Assembly (NCBI RefSeq): GCF_017815515.1
Contig: NZ_CP072611.1
Coordinates: 2,790,001 to 2,854,000, forward strand
From: Aureimonas populi
GTDB lineage: Bacteria > Pseudomonadota > Alphaproteobacteria > Rhizobiales > Rhizobiaceae
Direction of reading: 5' to 3'
DNA: 64,000 nt
Shown: piece after piece, positions 1 through 6,435 of the stretch
How the letters are laid out: every line of letters begins with the position of its first letter
Numbering within the stretch: the first letter of the stretch is position 1
Position numbers and translations under genes: made by a program
Notes under the pieces: generated by a model
Database searches by the model: none
Seen by the model: the letters and a program-made list of their open reading frames with translations, nothing else
Told to the model about the DNA's origin: nothing

Positions 1-340
1 ACAGGGCATCGACCTTGCGGTCTAGCGATTCGTCGCCGCTGGCGGCGCGTGGCATGATGCCCGCGCCTATGATGTTGTTCACCAGCACCGCCACGGCCTT
101 GGCCGCATGCGGGTTGTTGCGCACCAGATCGCGCATGCGGTCGCGCAAGAGCGCCCCGGCCACGCCAATCTCGGTGTCGGCCGAGGATCCCGGCGCGCGC
201 CAGCCGTCCGTCCGCCGCCCGCGCGCGGCACCGTCATAGCCCCGCGCGAGCGTCTCGAAGGCCTGACGCGCCATCACGCGGCGGGCGGCCATGCGCGGCG
301 CCACCGTGGCGATGGCGTGGTCGAACCAGTTCACCGCCAT
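1..340 (-). CDS. Phage portal protein, lambda gpB family (N-terminal part, runs off window)
   Basis: The portal forms the twelve-subunit ring through which DNA enters the capsid and to which the terminase docks. Translating the minus strand from the ATG at 340 gives 113 residues that open with MAVNWFDHAIATVAP and contain DLVRNNPHAAKAVAVLVNNI at about residues 78-97, the typical N-terminal signature of lambda-type portal proteins. The start is the first Met after the palindromic repeat at 345-389. Upstream in the same direction are the gpW-like protein and terminase, the standard order terL-gpW-portal. The reading frame is open to the window edge, so the C-terminal three quarters lie outside. 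Identification is confident from the signature and order. Confidence 0.85.
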   Translation of the reverse strand, partial: MAVNWFDHAIATVAPRMAARRVMARQAFETLARGYDGAARGRRTDGWRAPGSSADTEIGVAGALLRDRMRDLVRNNPHAAKAVAVLVNNIIGAGIMPRAASGDESLDRKVDAL

Positions 341-344
341 CACA

Positions 345-389
345 GCATGACCCCAAAAAGTGGGAACCGGTTTTTGGACAAGGTCATGC
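345..389. repeat. Rhizobiales-type palindromic intergenic repeat between gpW and portal genes
   Basis: A 45-base element with outer arms GCATGACC and GGTCATGC encloses AAAAAGTGGGAACCGGTTTTT, itself near-palindromic around AACCGGTT. I recognise this general form (outer ATGATC-like arms, central GGAACCGGTTT) from intergenic repeats scattered through rhizobial and related chromosomes. Here it fills nearly all of the 55-base gap between the gpW stop and the portal start, genes that usually abut. It could fold into a hairpin in the morphogenesis transcript. Confidence 0.8.
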
Positions 390-395
390 TTCCCA

Positions 396-605
396 TCACC
401 TGTCCCCGCGCGAGAAGCCAGCGAGCCCGGCCACCGGCAGCGGTCGGGTTGTTCCCGCTATGGCGCGCTCGATGGTGCGGATGCGGGCGAGCAGATCCTC
501 GGCCGAACCATAGTCCACCGACTTGCCGTCATAGCTGACGCGGGTCGTGCCGCTGGCATAGGCCCGGCGCAGCGCCGAGAGCTCGGTTTCCGTCCAGTCG
601 ATCAT
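396..605 (-). CDS. gpW-like phage head-tail joining protein
   Basis: This small protein (69 residues from the ATG at 605) belongs to the gpW head-completion family, which plugs the filled capsid and provides the tail attachment surface. The segment LRRAYASGTTRVSYDGKSV followed by DYGSAEDLLARIRTIERAI matches the two-helix, beta-hairpin layout of gpW. The start at 605 overlaps the terminase stop as TGATG, a coupling arrangement; an in-frame ATG three codons upstream (614) is an alternative. Its place between terminase and portal fits. The C-terminus is extended past the usual end by a short GTTRPLPVAG tail. Confidence 0.82.
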   Translation of the reverse strand: MIDWTETELSALRRAYASGTTRVSYDGKSVDYGSAEDLLARIRTIERAIAGTTRPLPVAGLAGFSRGDR

Positions 606-2620
606 CAGAACCATCCCTCCCGCCGCCCGAGCCAGTCGGAGCGGCGCTTGCTCTGCGGGGCATGCCCAAGCCGGTTGATCTGCCCGGCAGGATCGCTATC
701 GGTGGGCGCCGCCCCGAGCTGATCCTCGAGGTCGCGCCATTTCTCGTCTGGCCAGCGATCGGCGCCCGCGATCCAGGCGGCGGCGCGGGCATAGACCCGG
801 CAATCCAGCGCCTCGTTGCGCTCGCGCAGCTTCTGCCATTCCAGCCGGGCGAAGCCGCGCTTGGTGCGCACCGTCACCAGCTGCTCGGCGACGAACTGCT
901 TCAGCCATTCGTTCTCGACCCAATGCGGCAGATGCACCGAACCGGGCGGGAACGCCGCCCCCTCGGCCATCTCCTCCTCGGTCGGCCGCGCCAGCCGCAG
1001 GAAGCGATAGGTCTCGGCCTTGAAGGTCGAGACCGCAACAGTCCAGAGCCGCGCACCGCGCCGCAGCCGCTTCCCGCCCTCGGTCGCGTCGACGAAGGTC
1101 GGCCCCGAGACCGGGCTCGAGCGGTTGAACCCCTCGACGCCCTTGACCGGCGACACCTGCGCAGCGCCTTGGGCCCGCGACCAGGAATAAACCGCCGGGG
1201 CCTCGTATCCGGTGTCGATCGCGAGCCGCGCGATCCTGAGATGCGCGCCACGTTCGTGCGGCCAGGACCGATCCAGCAGCTCGGTCAGCTCCGACCACGC
1301 GTCATGCCGATCCGGCCCGCCCTCGATCACGACGTGATCGACGAGCCAGCTTTCGAGCCCACGGCCCCAGGCCCAGACATCGACCTCGATCCGGTCCTTC
1401 TGCACATCGGCCCCGGCGGTCAGGAACAGCCCGCCCGCAGGCACGATGCCGGGGCGCCATGCCTCACGGCGGTCGTAGATCCGCTGCCAATCAGGCGCTT
1501 CACCGGTCTCGACCCAGGTCTCGCCGAGGATCGTGTTGCGGAACGCCTTGATCGCTTCGTCCGACCCCTGCGCCGCGTCCCATGCCCGCACGATCCGCTC
1601 CCAGCTCAACCAGCCGATCGGCGAGTAGAGCGCCGAGAGGTGATATCCGACCGTGGTCGGATCGGCGGCGGTGGCGGTCGCCCGCCATTCCCCGCCCTCC
1701 AGCATCGCCGTCTTGTGGTGTTCCGCGATGGGCGTGTCGCACCCCTCGCAGTGATACTCCGCCGTCTCCGGACGACCCTTCTGCCAGCGCAGCCGGTCGA
1801 ACTTCAGCCACTGCATCGCGCCGCAATGCGGGCACGGCACGAAGAACCGCCGCTGATCGCTCGCCTCGAACTCCCGCTCGATCCGGCTCAGCCCCCGGAT
1901 CGTGGGCGTCGAGACCAGCAGCACCTTGCGCCGGTGCGCGAAGGTCAGCGACCGTGCTTCGGCGAGCGTGACCGGATCGCCTTCCTCGTCGGCCGAGGCC
2001 GGATAGGCGTCGACCTCGTCGAGGAAGATGTAGCGCGCCGGGGTGGACCGCAGGCCGACCGCCGAATTGGCCCCGGTCATGATCAGGATCCCGCCCGCGA
2101 ATTCCTTGGACAACATCGTGTTGCCGGCATCGCGGGACCGCGCGGGCTTCACCCGCTCGCGCAGCTCCGGACTTTCGTCGATCAGCGGATCGATCCGCTG
2201 GCGCGAGTTGCGCTTGGCCAGTTCCACCGTCGGCTGGACGGCCAGCATCGGGCCCGGCGCCTGGTGGATGACGAAGCCGATCCAGTTGTTCCCCGCCTCG
2301 GTCGCGCCGACCTGCGCGGCCTTCTGGAACACGACACGCTGCATGGGATCGCCCGGCGACAGCCGGTCCATGATCTCGCGCATGTAGGGCGTGCGCACCG
2401 TGCGATACCGCCCCGGTTCGGCCGAGGCGCGGCCTGAGAGCATCCGGTGCCGGTCCGCCCATTCCGACACGGTCAGGTCGGGGTCGGGCCGCAGCCCGTT
2501 GCCCCAGGCACGCAGGATCTCCGCCGCGCCGTCGAACCCGGTCAGTCCATCGTCACCATGCTCACCATCATCGGAAGTCGGGCCGGACCTCGGCGAGTTC
2601 GTCGAGGTGGGCGCGTACAT
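605..2620 (-). CDS. Phage terminase large subunit, GpA family
   Basis: This is the DNA-packaging motor: an N-terminal ATPase that pumps DNA and a C-terminal nuclease that cuts concatemers. In 671 residues I see the phosphate-binding loop KAAQVGATEAGNN (about 98-110), a Walker B strand ARYIFLDEVDAYP (about 193-205) and a coupling segment KVLLVSTPT (about 230). A CPHCGAMQW...CEGCDTPI zinc-finger-like cluster sits near 255-290, and the nuclease-domain strand GADVQKDRIEVDVWAWG near 405-420. Length and order match the lambda gpA/PF05876 family. The ATG at 2620 overlaps the small subunit by 53 bases; the first roughly 35 residues look poorly conserved, so a later non-ATG start cannot be excluded. 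It is co-directional with TerS upstream and gpW downstream. Confidence 0.93.
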   Translation of the reverse strand: MYAPTSTNSPRSGPTSDDGEHGDDGLTGFDGAAEILRAWGNGLRPDPDLTVSEWADRHRMLSGRASAEPGRYRTVRTPYMREIMDRLSPGDPMQRVVFQKAAQVGATEAGNNWIGFVIHQAPGPMLAVQPTVELAKRNSRQRIDPLIDESPELRERVKPARSRDAGNTMLSKEFAGGILIMTGANSAVGLRSTPARYIFLDEVDAYPASADEEGDPVTLAEARSLTFAHRRKVLLVSTPTIRGLSRIEREFEASDQRRFFVPCPHCGAMQWLKFDRLRWQKGRPETAEYHCEGCDTPIAEHHKTAMLEGGEWRATATAADPTTVGYHLSALYSPIGWLSWERIVRAWDAAQGSDEAIKAFRNTILGETWVETGEAPDWQRIYDRREAWRPGIVPAGGLFLTAGADVQKDRIEVDVWAWGRGLESWLVDHVVIEGGPDRHDAWSELTELLDRSWPHERGAHLRIARLAIDTGYEAPAVYSWSRAQGAAQVSPVKGVEGFNRSSPVSGPTFVDATEGGKRLRRGARLWTVAVSTFKAETYRFLRLARPTEEEMAEGAAFPPGSVHLPHWVENEWLKQFVAEQLVTVRTKRGFARLEWQKLRERNEALDCRVYARAAAWIAGADRWPDEKWRDLEDQLGAAPTDSDPAGQINRLGHAPQSKRRSDWLGRREGWF

Positions 2621-3128
2621 GTTTCTCCAGAGCCTTCTGCATCGCGGCAGACTCCACGCCGAGATCGGCCGCCATCAGCGCCGCCGCGCGCGCAGGCCAG
2701 TTCACCCATGAATCCCGTTCCTCCCGCGCCAGCCGGAACACCAGCGCCAACGCCCGGGCCCGCTCGATCAGTTCCCCCTTCAGCTTCTGGAGCCGGATGC
2801 GCCGCTCCTGCGCCTTCAGCACCTCGTTCGCGGTCTTCGCCTGCAGGAAGGTGGTGCCGCCGCCGACGGCGGGAACTGCCAGCCCCTGTTCGCGGAGCGT
2901 GTCGCCGACGGCGGTCACCGCCGCCTCGGGAACAGGCTTCAGCTTCGGCGCGGGCGGCTTGCGGGTCTTGGACGGGTCCGTCATCTCGGCGCGCCGCGCA
3001 TCGCTGGCCGCCGCGTTGATGCTGCCGTCGGGATAGAGAACCAGCCGTTCGGCGGCCTTCGCCTTCTGGATCGCGCCGCGCGACAGACCGACATGCGCGG
3101 CGTACTGGCGCTCGCTCATGCCTAACAT
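2568..3128 (-). CDS. Phage terminase small subunit / DNA-recognition protein
   Basis: The small subunit recognises the packaging site and hands DNA to the large subunit. The 186-residue product starts with a helix-turn-helix-like segment (SERQYAAHVGLSRGAIQKAK, residues 4-23), comparable to Nu1-type subunits, then a Pro/Lys-rich linker. A long helical stretch follows (LKAQERRIRLQKLKGELIERARAL, about residues 103-126) and could mediate oligomerisation. The start at 3128 has GGAG six bases upstream; the Met at 3119 is an alternative. It lies directly upstream of terL and overlaps it. Function is inferred from this position and the N-terminal HTH, not from a full-length family match. Confidence 0.78.
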   Translation of the reverse strand: MLGMSERQYAAHVGLSRGAIQKAKAAERLVLYPDGSINAAASDARRAEMTDPSKTRKPPAPKLKPVPEAAVTAVGDTLREQGLAVPAVGGGTTFLQAKTANEVLKAQERRIRLQKLKGELIERARALALVFRLAREERDSWVNWPARAAALMAADLGVESAAMQKALEKHVRAHLDELAEVRPDFR

Positions 3129-3240
3129 CGGCCGCTCCGATTATCATTCAGATTCAAGTGCTTATTGAGTTGATAAGAATCACGACCGGAGCGAACGTCA
3201 CTCCAACGACGCGATGCAACTCGACCACGGAGCCACCACG
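3129..3240. promoter_or_regulatory. Divergent intergenic region with AT-rich inverted repeat
   Basis: This gap separates leftward terS from a rightward small gene and is clearly AT-richer than its surroundings. It holds CTTAT-N7-ATAAG (3161-3177). It probably contains promoters for the late packaging genes and for the small rightward genes; no clear -35/-10 pair can be assigned. Confidence 0.35.
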
Positions 3241-3465
3241 ATGACCCGCCGCACACAGGACAACACGAAGGCCCTCGACGCCTTCCTCGCCGCCAAGTTC
3301 GAGATCGACGCGATGCTGGAACGCCTCGCCACCCTCAGCGCGGACCACTTCGAGGACCACCCCGACGAGATCCACTGGGGCCATGTCGGCACCCTGAACC
3401 ACTACCGCGCCAGACTGCGGGAGATCACCGACATGGCATTCCGCGAAGGCGAACACGCCGAGTAG
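3241..3465 (+). CDS. Small phage protein of unknown function (74 aa)
   Basis: The product is acidic and helical (MTRRTQDNTKALDAFL... ending in FREGEHAE), with a His/Trp-rich centre (DHFEDHPDEIHWGHVGTLNH). An in-frame ATG at 3214 exists, but the start at 3241 gives the compact form and follows a GGAG-like site in ACGGAGCCACC. I do not recognise a domain. Small proteins of this kind recur beside the DUF3489 gene in alphaproteobacterial prophages, by recollection rather than search. It has good codon bias for the genome and is the first gene of a rightward group. Confidence 0.62.
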   Translation: MTRRTQDNTKALDAFLAAKFEIDAMLERLATLSADHFEDHPDEIHWGHVGTLNHYRARLREITDMAFREGEHAE

Positions 3466-3485
3466 CACCAGCCTCTCCGAAGCCT

Positions 3486-3503
3486 GCCCGCCGCGAGGCG
3501 GGC
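3486..3503 (+). terminator. Stem-loop after the 74-aa gene
   Basis: GCCCGCC-GCGA-GGCGGGC forms a perfect 7-bp stem with a GNRA-like loop 20 bases after the stop codon. No T tract follows, so it could be a weak terminator or an mRNA-stabilising hairpin. Confidence 0.35.
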
Positions 3504-3558
3504 TTGGGGTCGTAGAAGGGCCGCGATGGGCGCGGCCCCGACCATGGAAACGATCCCG

Positions 3559-4143
3559 ATGACCCAGCTTTCCGACACTCAAGCCGTGATCCTCAGCGCT
3601 GCTGCTCAGCGCGACGACGGCAACATCCTGCCGCTGCCCGGTTCCCTGCGCGGAGGCGCCGCCGTCAAGGTGGTGGGCGCGCTGCTCTCCCGCGGGCTGA
3701 TCGCCGAGACGGTGACCGATAGCCAGACGAAGGCCGACGCCGCGCTCAACCGCATCTGGCGCAATGACGAGGACGGTCGCGCCATCCTCCTGCACATCAC
3801 CGACGCCGGTCTCGCCGCCATCGGCATCGAGCCGGAGGGGTCCGACACCGCGCTCACGAGCGCCAACGAAACGCCGCACGCGGAGGCCCCGCAGGATACC
3901 CCGCGTGAGAGCGACACCGCGCCCAAGCCGCGCACGCGGCGCGAGGGCACCAAGCAGGCAAGCCTGATCGCCATGCTGCGCGCGCCGGAAGGCGCGACCA
4001 TCGAGGAGATCATGGCCGCGACCGGCTGGCAGTCGCACACGGTGCGCGGCGCGATGGCCGGGGCGCTGAAGAAGAAGCTGGGACTGACCGTCACCTCCGA
4101 GAAGGTGGCGGATCGCGGTCGCGTCTATCACATCGCCGACTGA
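3559..4143 (+). CDS. DUF3489 domain protein
   Basis: This 194-residue protein starts MTQLSDTQAVILSAAAQRDDG and has two winged-helix-like parts. Residues 1-90 carry the segment LSRGLIAETVTD and a wing-like RAILLHITDAGLAAIGIE. After an acidic/Pro-rich linker, residues about 130-194 contain TKQASLIAMLRAPEGATIEEI, ATGWQSHTVRGAMAGALKKK and RVYHI. This is the DUF3489 layout common in alphaproteobacterial prophages and plasmids, and it suggests a DNA-binding role, though function is unproven. An upstream ATG at 3526 would add 11 residues; 3559 matches the usual family start. Confidence 0.8.
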   Translation: MTQLSDTQAVILSAAAQRDDGNILPLPGSLRGGAAVKVVGALLSRGLIAETVTDSQTKADAALNRIWRNDEDGRAILLHITDAGLAAIGIEPEGSDTALTSANETPHAEAPQDTPRESDTAPKPRTRREGTKQASLIAMLRAPEGATIEEIMAATGWQSHTVRGAMAGALKKKLGLTVTSEKVADRGRVYHIAD

Positions 4144-4153
4144 AGGGGGCACC

Positions 4154-4402
4154 ATGACTTCCGATCATTTCCAGCGTCCGGCGAAACTCCCCATCCAGAT
4201 CATCGGGCCGACTACGCTGAAGAAGGCGCGCGACGCCTATCGAGCACGATGGGGCCGTTCATGGCCTGAAAGCGATAGCTACCTTGCGATCCTAATCATC
4301 GAAGCCAAGGAACTCGAGGGCATTGCCCCAAGTTCAAAGGCCAAGCCCGACAAGATTCGTGAGATAACGCTCGAGCTGATGCGCGTTGATCACGAATTCT
4401 GA
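4154..4402 (+). CDS. Hypothetical phage protein (82 aa)
   Basis: The ORF begins ten bases after the DUF3489 stop, with AAGGGGGCACC upstream as a ribosome-binding site. The 82 residues are mixed charge (KLPIQIIGPTTLKKARDAYR near the start, ELMRVDHEF at the end) and look like a small alpha/beta protein. I do not recognise the family. Its codon use is less GC3-rich than its neighbours, consistent with recently acquired accessory sequence. Co-transcription with the DUF3489 gene is likely from spacing. Confidence 0.55.
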   Translation: MTSDHFQRPAKLPIQIIGPTTLKKARDAYRARWGRSWPESDSYLAILIIEAKELEGIAPSSKAKPDKIREITLELMRVDHEF

Positions 4403-4423
4403 ATGGGACAATGCAAGTGGTGA

Positions 4424-4453
4424 AGCCGCCGCCTGAATGATCGGGCGGCGGTT
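4424..4453 (+). terminator. GC-rich hairpin after the 82-aa gene
   Basis: AGCCGCCGCC pairs with GGCGGCGGTT across a 10-base loop (one G-T pair), 21 bases past the stop codon. The short TTT at the end of the right arm gives a weak U tract. It probably terminates the DUF3489 transcript. Confidence 0.45.
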
Positions 4454-4583
4454 TACGTTCCGGCACGACCGTGATATGCGCGTTCCCGCGAAAATCATCC
4501 CGACTCTGACCCTCATCGCTGGTTCCTCATTCGCGGCCCTCCGGACCGCAGGCATTCGCATGTCTGCAAATCCCGGAGGACGA

Positions 4584-4796
4584 ATGATGAACTACAAGCG
4601 CAAGAAACCCCGAACCAGGAGTCGCAGCACCGGCGCGTTCCCGAACGGAACGCCGTCGCACTGGAACATCCTGTTCCACAGCCGTCCGCGCCGCCGCCGC
4701 AACTCCCTGACGATCACTCGGCTGCTGCACGGCGCCGATCCCGATACGCTGATCTGGGATCTCGGCAACCACAAGCCGCACAAATACTACTGGTGA
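4584..4796 (+). CDS. Small basic phage protein (70 aa)
   Basis: This protein is very rich in Arg/Lys/His (MMNYKRKKPRTRSRSTG at the start, SRPRRRRNSLTITRLLHG in the middle, LGNHKPHKYYW at the end), which suggests nucleic-acid binding. The start at 4584 is chosen because GGAGG lies four bases upstream, in CCCGGAGGACGAATGATG; the longer frame from 4437 begins inside the hairpin. The family is unrecognised. The next gene starts five bases after its stop. Confidence 0.6.
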   Translation: MMNYKRKKPRTRSRSTGAFPNGTPSHWNILFHSRPRRRRNSLTITRLLHGADPDTLIWDLGNHKPHKYYW

Positions 4797-4800
4797 TGCC

Positions 4801-5022
4801 ATGACCGATGTTTCCACCGATCATGGCACCGTCCTGCCATCAGGCTCCTCCGCCCTCGTCGTTTCTGCCGAGGGCGAACTCTCCTTCTATCTGCCCGACA
4901 ATCCGCCGGATGCACCGGTCCCGCGGCTGGTCCAGCTTCTCGTGGCCGTGCTGATGCGGAGCGAGGACGAGGACTGGGTGGAGGAGATGCTCGGCATCTT
5001 CGAGGATCAGTCCCGGAACTGA
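4801..5022 (+). CDS. Hypothetical acidic phage protein (73 aa)
   Basis: The product is acidic (MTDVSTDHGTVLPSGSSALV..., ending EDWVEEMLGIFEDQSRN) with a hydrophobic helix VPRLVQLLVAVLM at about residues 40-52. The start lies five bases past the previous stop, so the two are likely translated together. Its last 16 bases overlap the convergent DUF7220 gene. No family is recognised; there is no obvious catalytic motif. Confidence 0.5.
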   Translation: MTDVSTDHGTVLPSGSSALVVSAEGELSFYLPDNPPDAPVPRLVQLLVAVLMRSEDEDWVEEMLGIFEDQSRN

Positions 5023-5237
5023 TCGCCGACCCGGATCGCCTCGAACAGCCTCCGCAGCGCGAAGCTGCGCAGAATCGAGACGAGAGTGAAGATTGCCCCG
5101 ATCGCCAGCGCGTCGTCGAAACGCGCGGGCAGACCGAACCACGGGAAGACCACCAACTGGGTCGCAACCGCGACGCCATAGCCGACGACCACGTTGGCGA
5201 TGGCTTCGACCAGCGACATGAGGCGCGACTGCTTCAT
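5007..5237 (-). CDS. DUF7220-like small membrane protein
   Basis: The 76-residue product opens MKQSRLMSLVEAIANVVVGYG, then has two predicted membrane segments (about 14-32 and 45-62) separated by FPWFGLPARFDD, and ends in a basic tail. I recognise this as the small prophage protein family I know as DUF7220, of unknown function, usually encoded near phage packaging or methyltransferase genes. It is the last gene of the leftward methyltransferase group; its ATG overlaps the stop of the alternative frame that covers the cytosine methyltransferase (ATGA) and lies 13 bases past the methyltransferase stop. Confidence 0.72.
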   Translation of the reverse strand: MKQSRLMSLVEAIANVVVGYGVAVATQLVVFPWFGLPARFDDALAIGAIFTLVSILRSFALRRLFEAIRVGDQFRD

Positions 5238-6427
5238 GCCGGCGCACCTTCACCCATCGGCCAGCAATTCAGCTGCGAGAGTTCTGAGCGCATGCGCCGC
5301 AACCAGCGGGACCACTCCGTTCCCGCAGAGCCGAAGCCGGTCCACCCGGTGGGCCAGCCCATCAGCGCCTCGACGAACAGCGGGTTCAAGGTTCGGCGCG
5401 CATCGGAGGTATCGCTCCCAGCCATAGGCGTCACCAGGACCTGGCGGCCAAGCAGGCCGTTCACCGGCGTGTTCGCCAACGTCGTCGCCCCATCCTTGTG
5501 GTCGCGCGCCGTCGGCGTCATCCATATCCCCGCCGCATGGGTCAGGTCGGCTGTTCGGCGGTTGCCGGCACTCGGCTTGCACCCGTCGTTCGCCATCGGC
5601 GTCGGCCAGTCCCGCGCCATGCGGTGCAGACCCTTCTCGTCCTTTCGGTCGCCGCCCCGGCTGCGAAAACTGTCGGTCTGCGGCGTCGGCCAAATCGCCG
5701 CCGTCGTCGCGAGGTTCATCCCGTGCTGACCCGCTTCCTGCGATGGTGTCGGCTTTGTCTGCCGGTTCTCGTTGGCGCTGGCGCGGGGCGTCGGCCAGAG
5801 CTGCAGCAATTCGGTCCGGTTGCCACCGCTCGACCGGGTTCCAGAGCAGGCGCGCGGGGTTGGCCAGTTCGTCTCCCTCGCGGATGGCGAGGATGAAGAG
5901 CCGCTCACGCTTGTGGGGCGCGCCGACTTCCGCCGCCGTGAAGAGGCCTGCCGCAAGGCGGTAGCCCATGCCGACCAGTCCTGCGGCGACTTCGGGGAAG
6001 CCGAGGCGGAGATGATGGGCGACGTTCTCGAGGAAGACGAAGGGCGGCTCGACCTCGCCGATGATCCGGGCGACATGGGGCCAGAGATGGCGCGGGTCAT
6101 CCGCGCCCCGGCGCTTGCCCGCGACGGAGAACGGCTGGCACGGATAGCCCGCAGTGACGATGTCCACTGCGCCGCGCCACGGGCGGCCGTCGAAGGTTCC
6201 AACGTCGTCCCAGACAACAGCCTGATCCAGGGACGTGTCTTCCATCCGCGCCACGAGAGTGGCTGCGGCGTAGGTTTCCCGTTCGACATGCCCCACAGCA
6301 CGATATCCGGGGATGGCGATGGTGAGCCCGAGGTCGAGACCGCCCGCGCCGGAGCAGAGGGACAGGCCGAACAGGCATGCGTCTGCGGTTCCGGAAGCGC
6401 ATCCGGAGGAAGGTAGAGCCAGGTCAT
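5234..6427 (-). other. Alternative open frame nested on the cytosine methyltransferase gene (397 codons)
   Basis: An ATG four bases inside the methyltransferase gene opens a 397-codon frame that ends 16 bases beyond the methyltransferase stop, with its own stop overlapping the next gene's start. Its C-terminal half contains repeated WPTP-type blocks (NWPTPRA, LWPTPRASANENRQ, IWPTPQTD, DWPTPMANDG) and LNPLFVEALMGWPTGWTGFG. Such blocks recur in phage methyltransferase-related proteins in my recollection. From about 5830 to 5240 this frame has clearly higher GC at third positions than the methyltransferase frame (roughly 87% over 5340-5600 by hand count), while upstream of that the methyltransferase frame has the better bias. 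It may be a real overlapping gene, a frameshift-joined C-terminus, or an evolutionary relic. Confidence 0.4.
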
Positions 6428-6431
6428 GCAT
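5250..6431 (-). CDS. DNA (cytosine-5) methyltransferase
   Basis: The enzyme transfers a methyl group from S-adenosylmethionine to C5 of cytosine, here probably protecting phage DNA from host restriction. In 393 residues the conserved blocks are visible: motif I LSLCSGAGGLDLGL (about 23-36), motif IV GYPCQPFSVAG with the catalytic Cys (about 91-101), motif VI FLENV (about 130), motif VIII GAPHKRERLF (about 165-174) and motif X LCGNGVVP near the C-terminus. The start at 6431 lies just past the stop of the upstream adenine methyltransferase gene. The region after motif VIII is unusual: a second frame is fully open over the whole gene and has stronger GC3 bias from about 5830 downward, so a frameshift or overprinting must be considered (see separate entry). 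Confidence 0.85.
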   Translation of the reverse strand: MHDLALPSSGCASGTADACLFGLSLCSGAGGLDLGLTIAIPGYRAVGHVERETYAAATLVARMEDTSLDQAVVWDDVGTFDGRPWRGAVDIVTAGYPCQPFSVAGKRRGADDPRHLWPHVARIIGEVEPPFVFLENVAHHLRLGFPEVAAGLVGMGYRLAAGLFTAAEVGAPHKRERLFILAIREGDELANPARLLWNPVERWQPDRIAAALADAPRQRQREPADKADTIAGSGSARDEPRDDGGDLADAADRQFSQPGRRPKGREGSAPHGAGLADADGERRVQAECRQPPNSRPDPCGGDMDDADGARPQGWGDDVGEHAGERPAWPPGPGDAYGWERYLRCAPNLEPAVRRGADGLAHRVDRLRLCGNGVVPLVAAHALRTLAAELLADG

Positions 6432-6435
6432 TGCC

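Noticed and set aside
662..2437. A 591-codon rightward frame over the terminase gene
   Set aside because: The terminase motifs are on the other strand; the frame is an antisense shadow.
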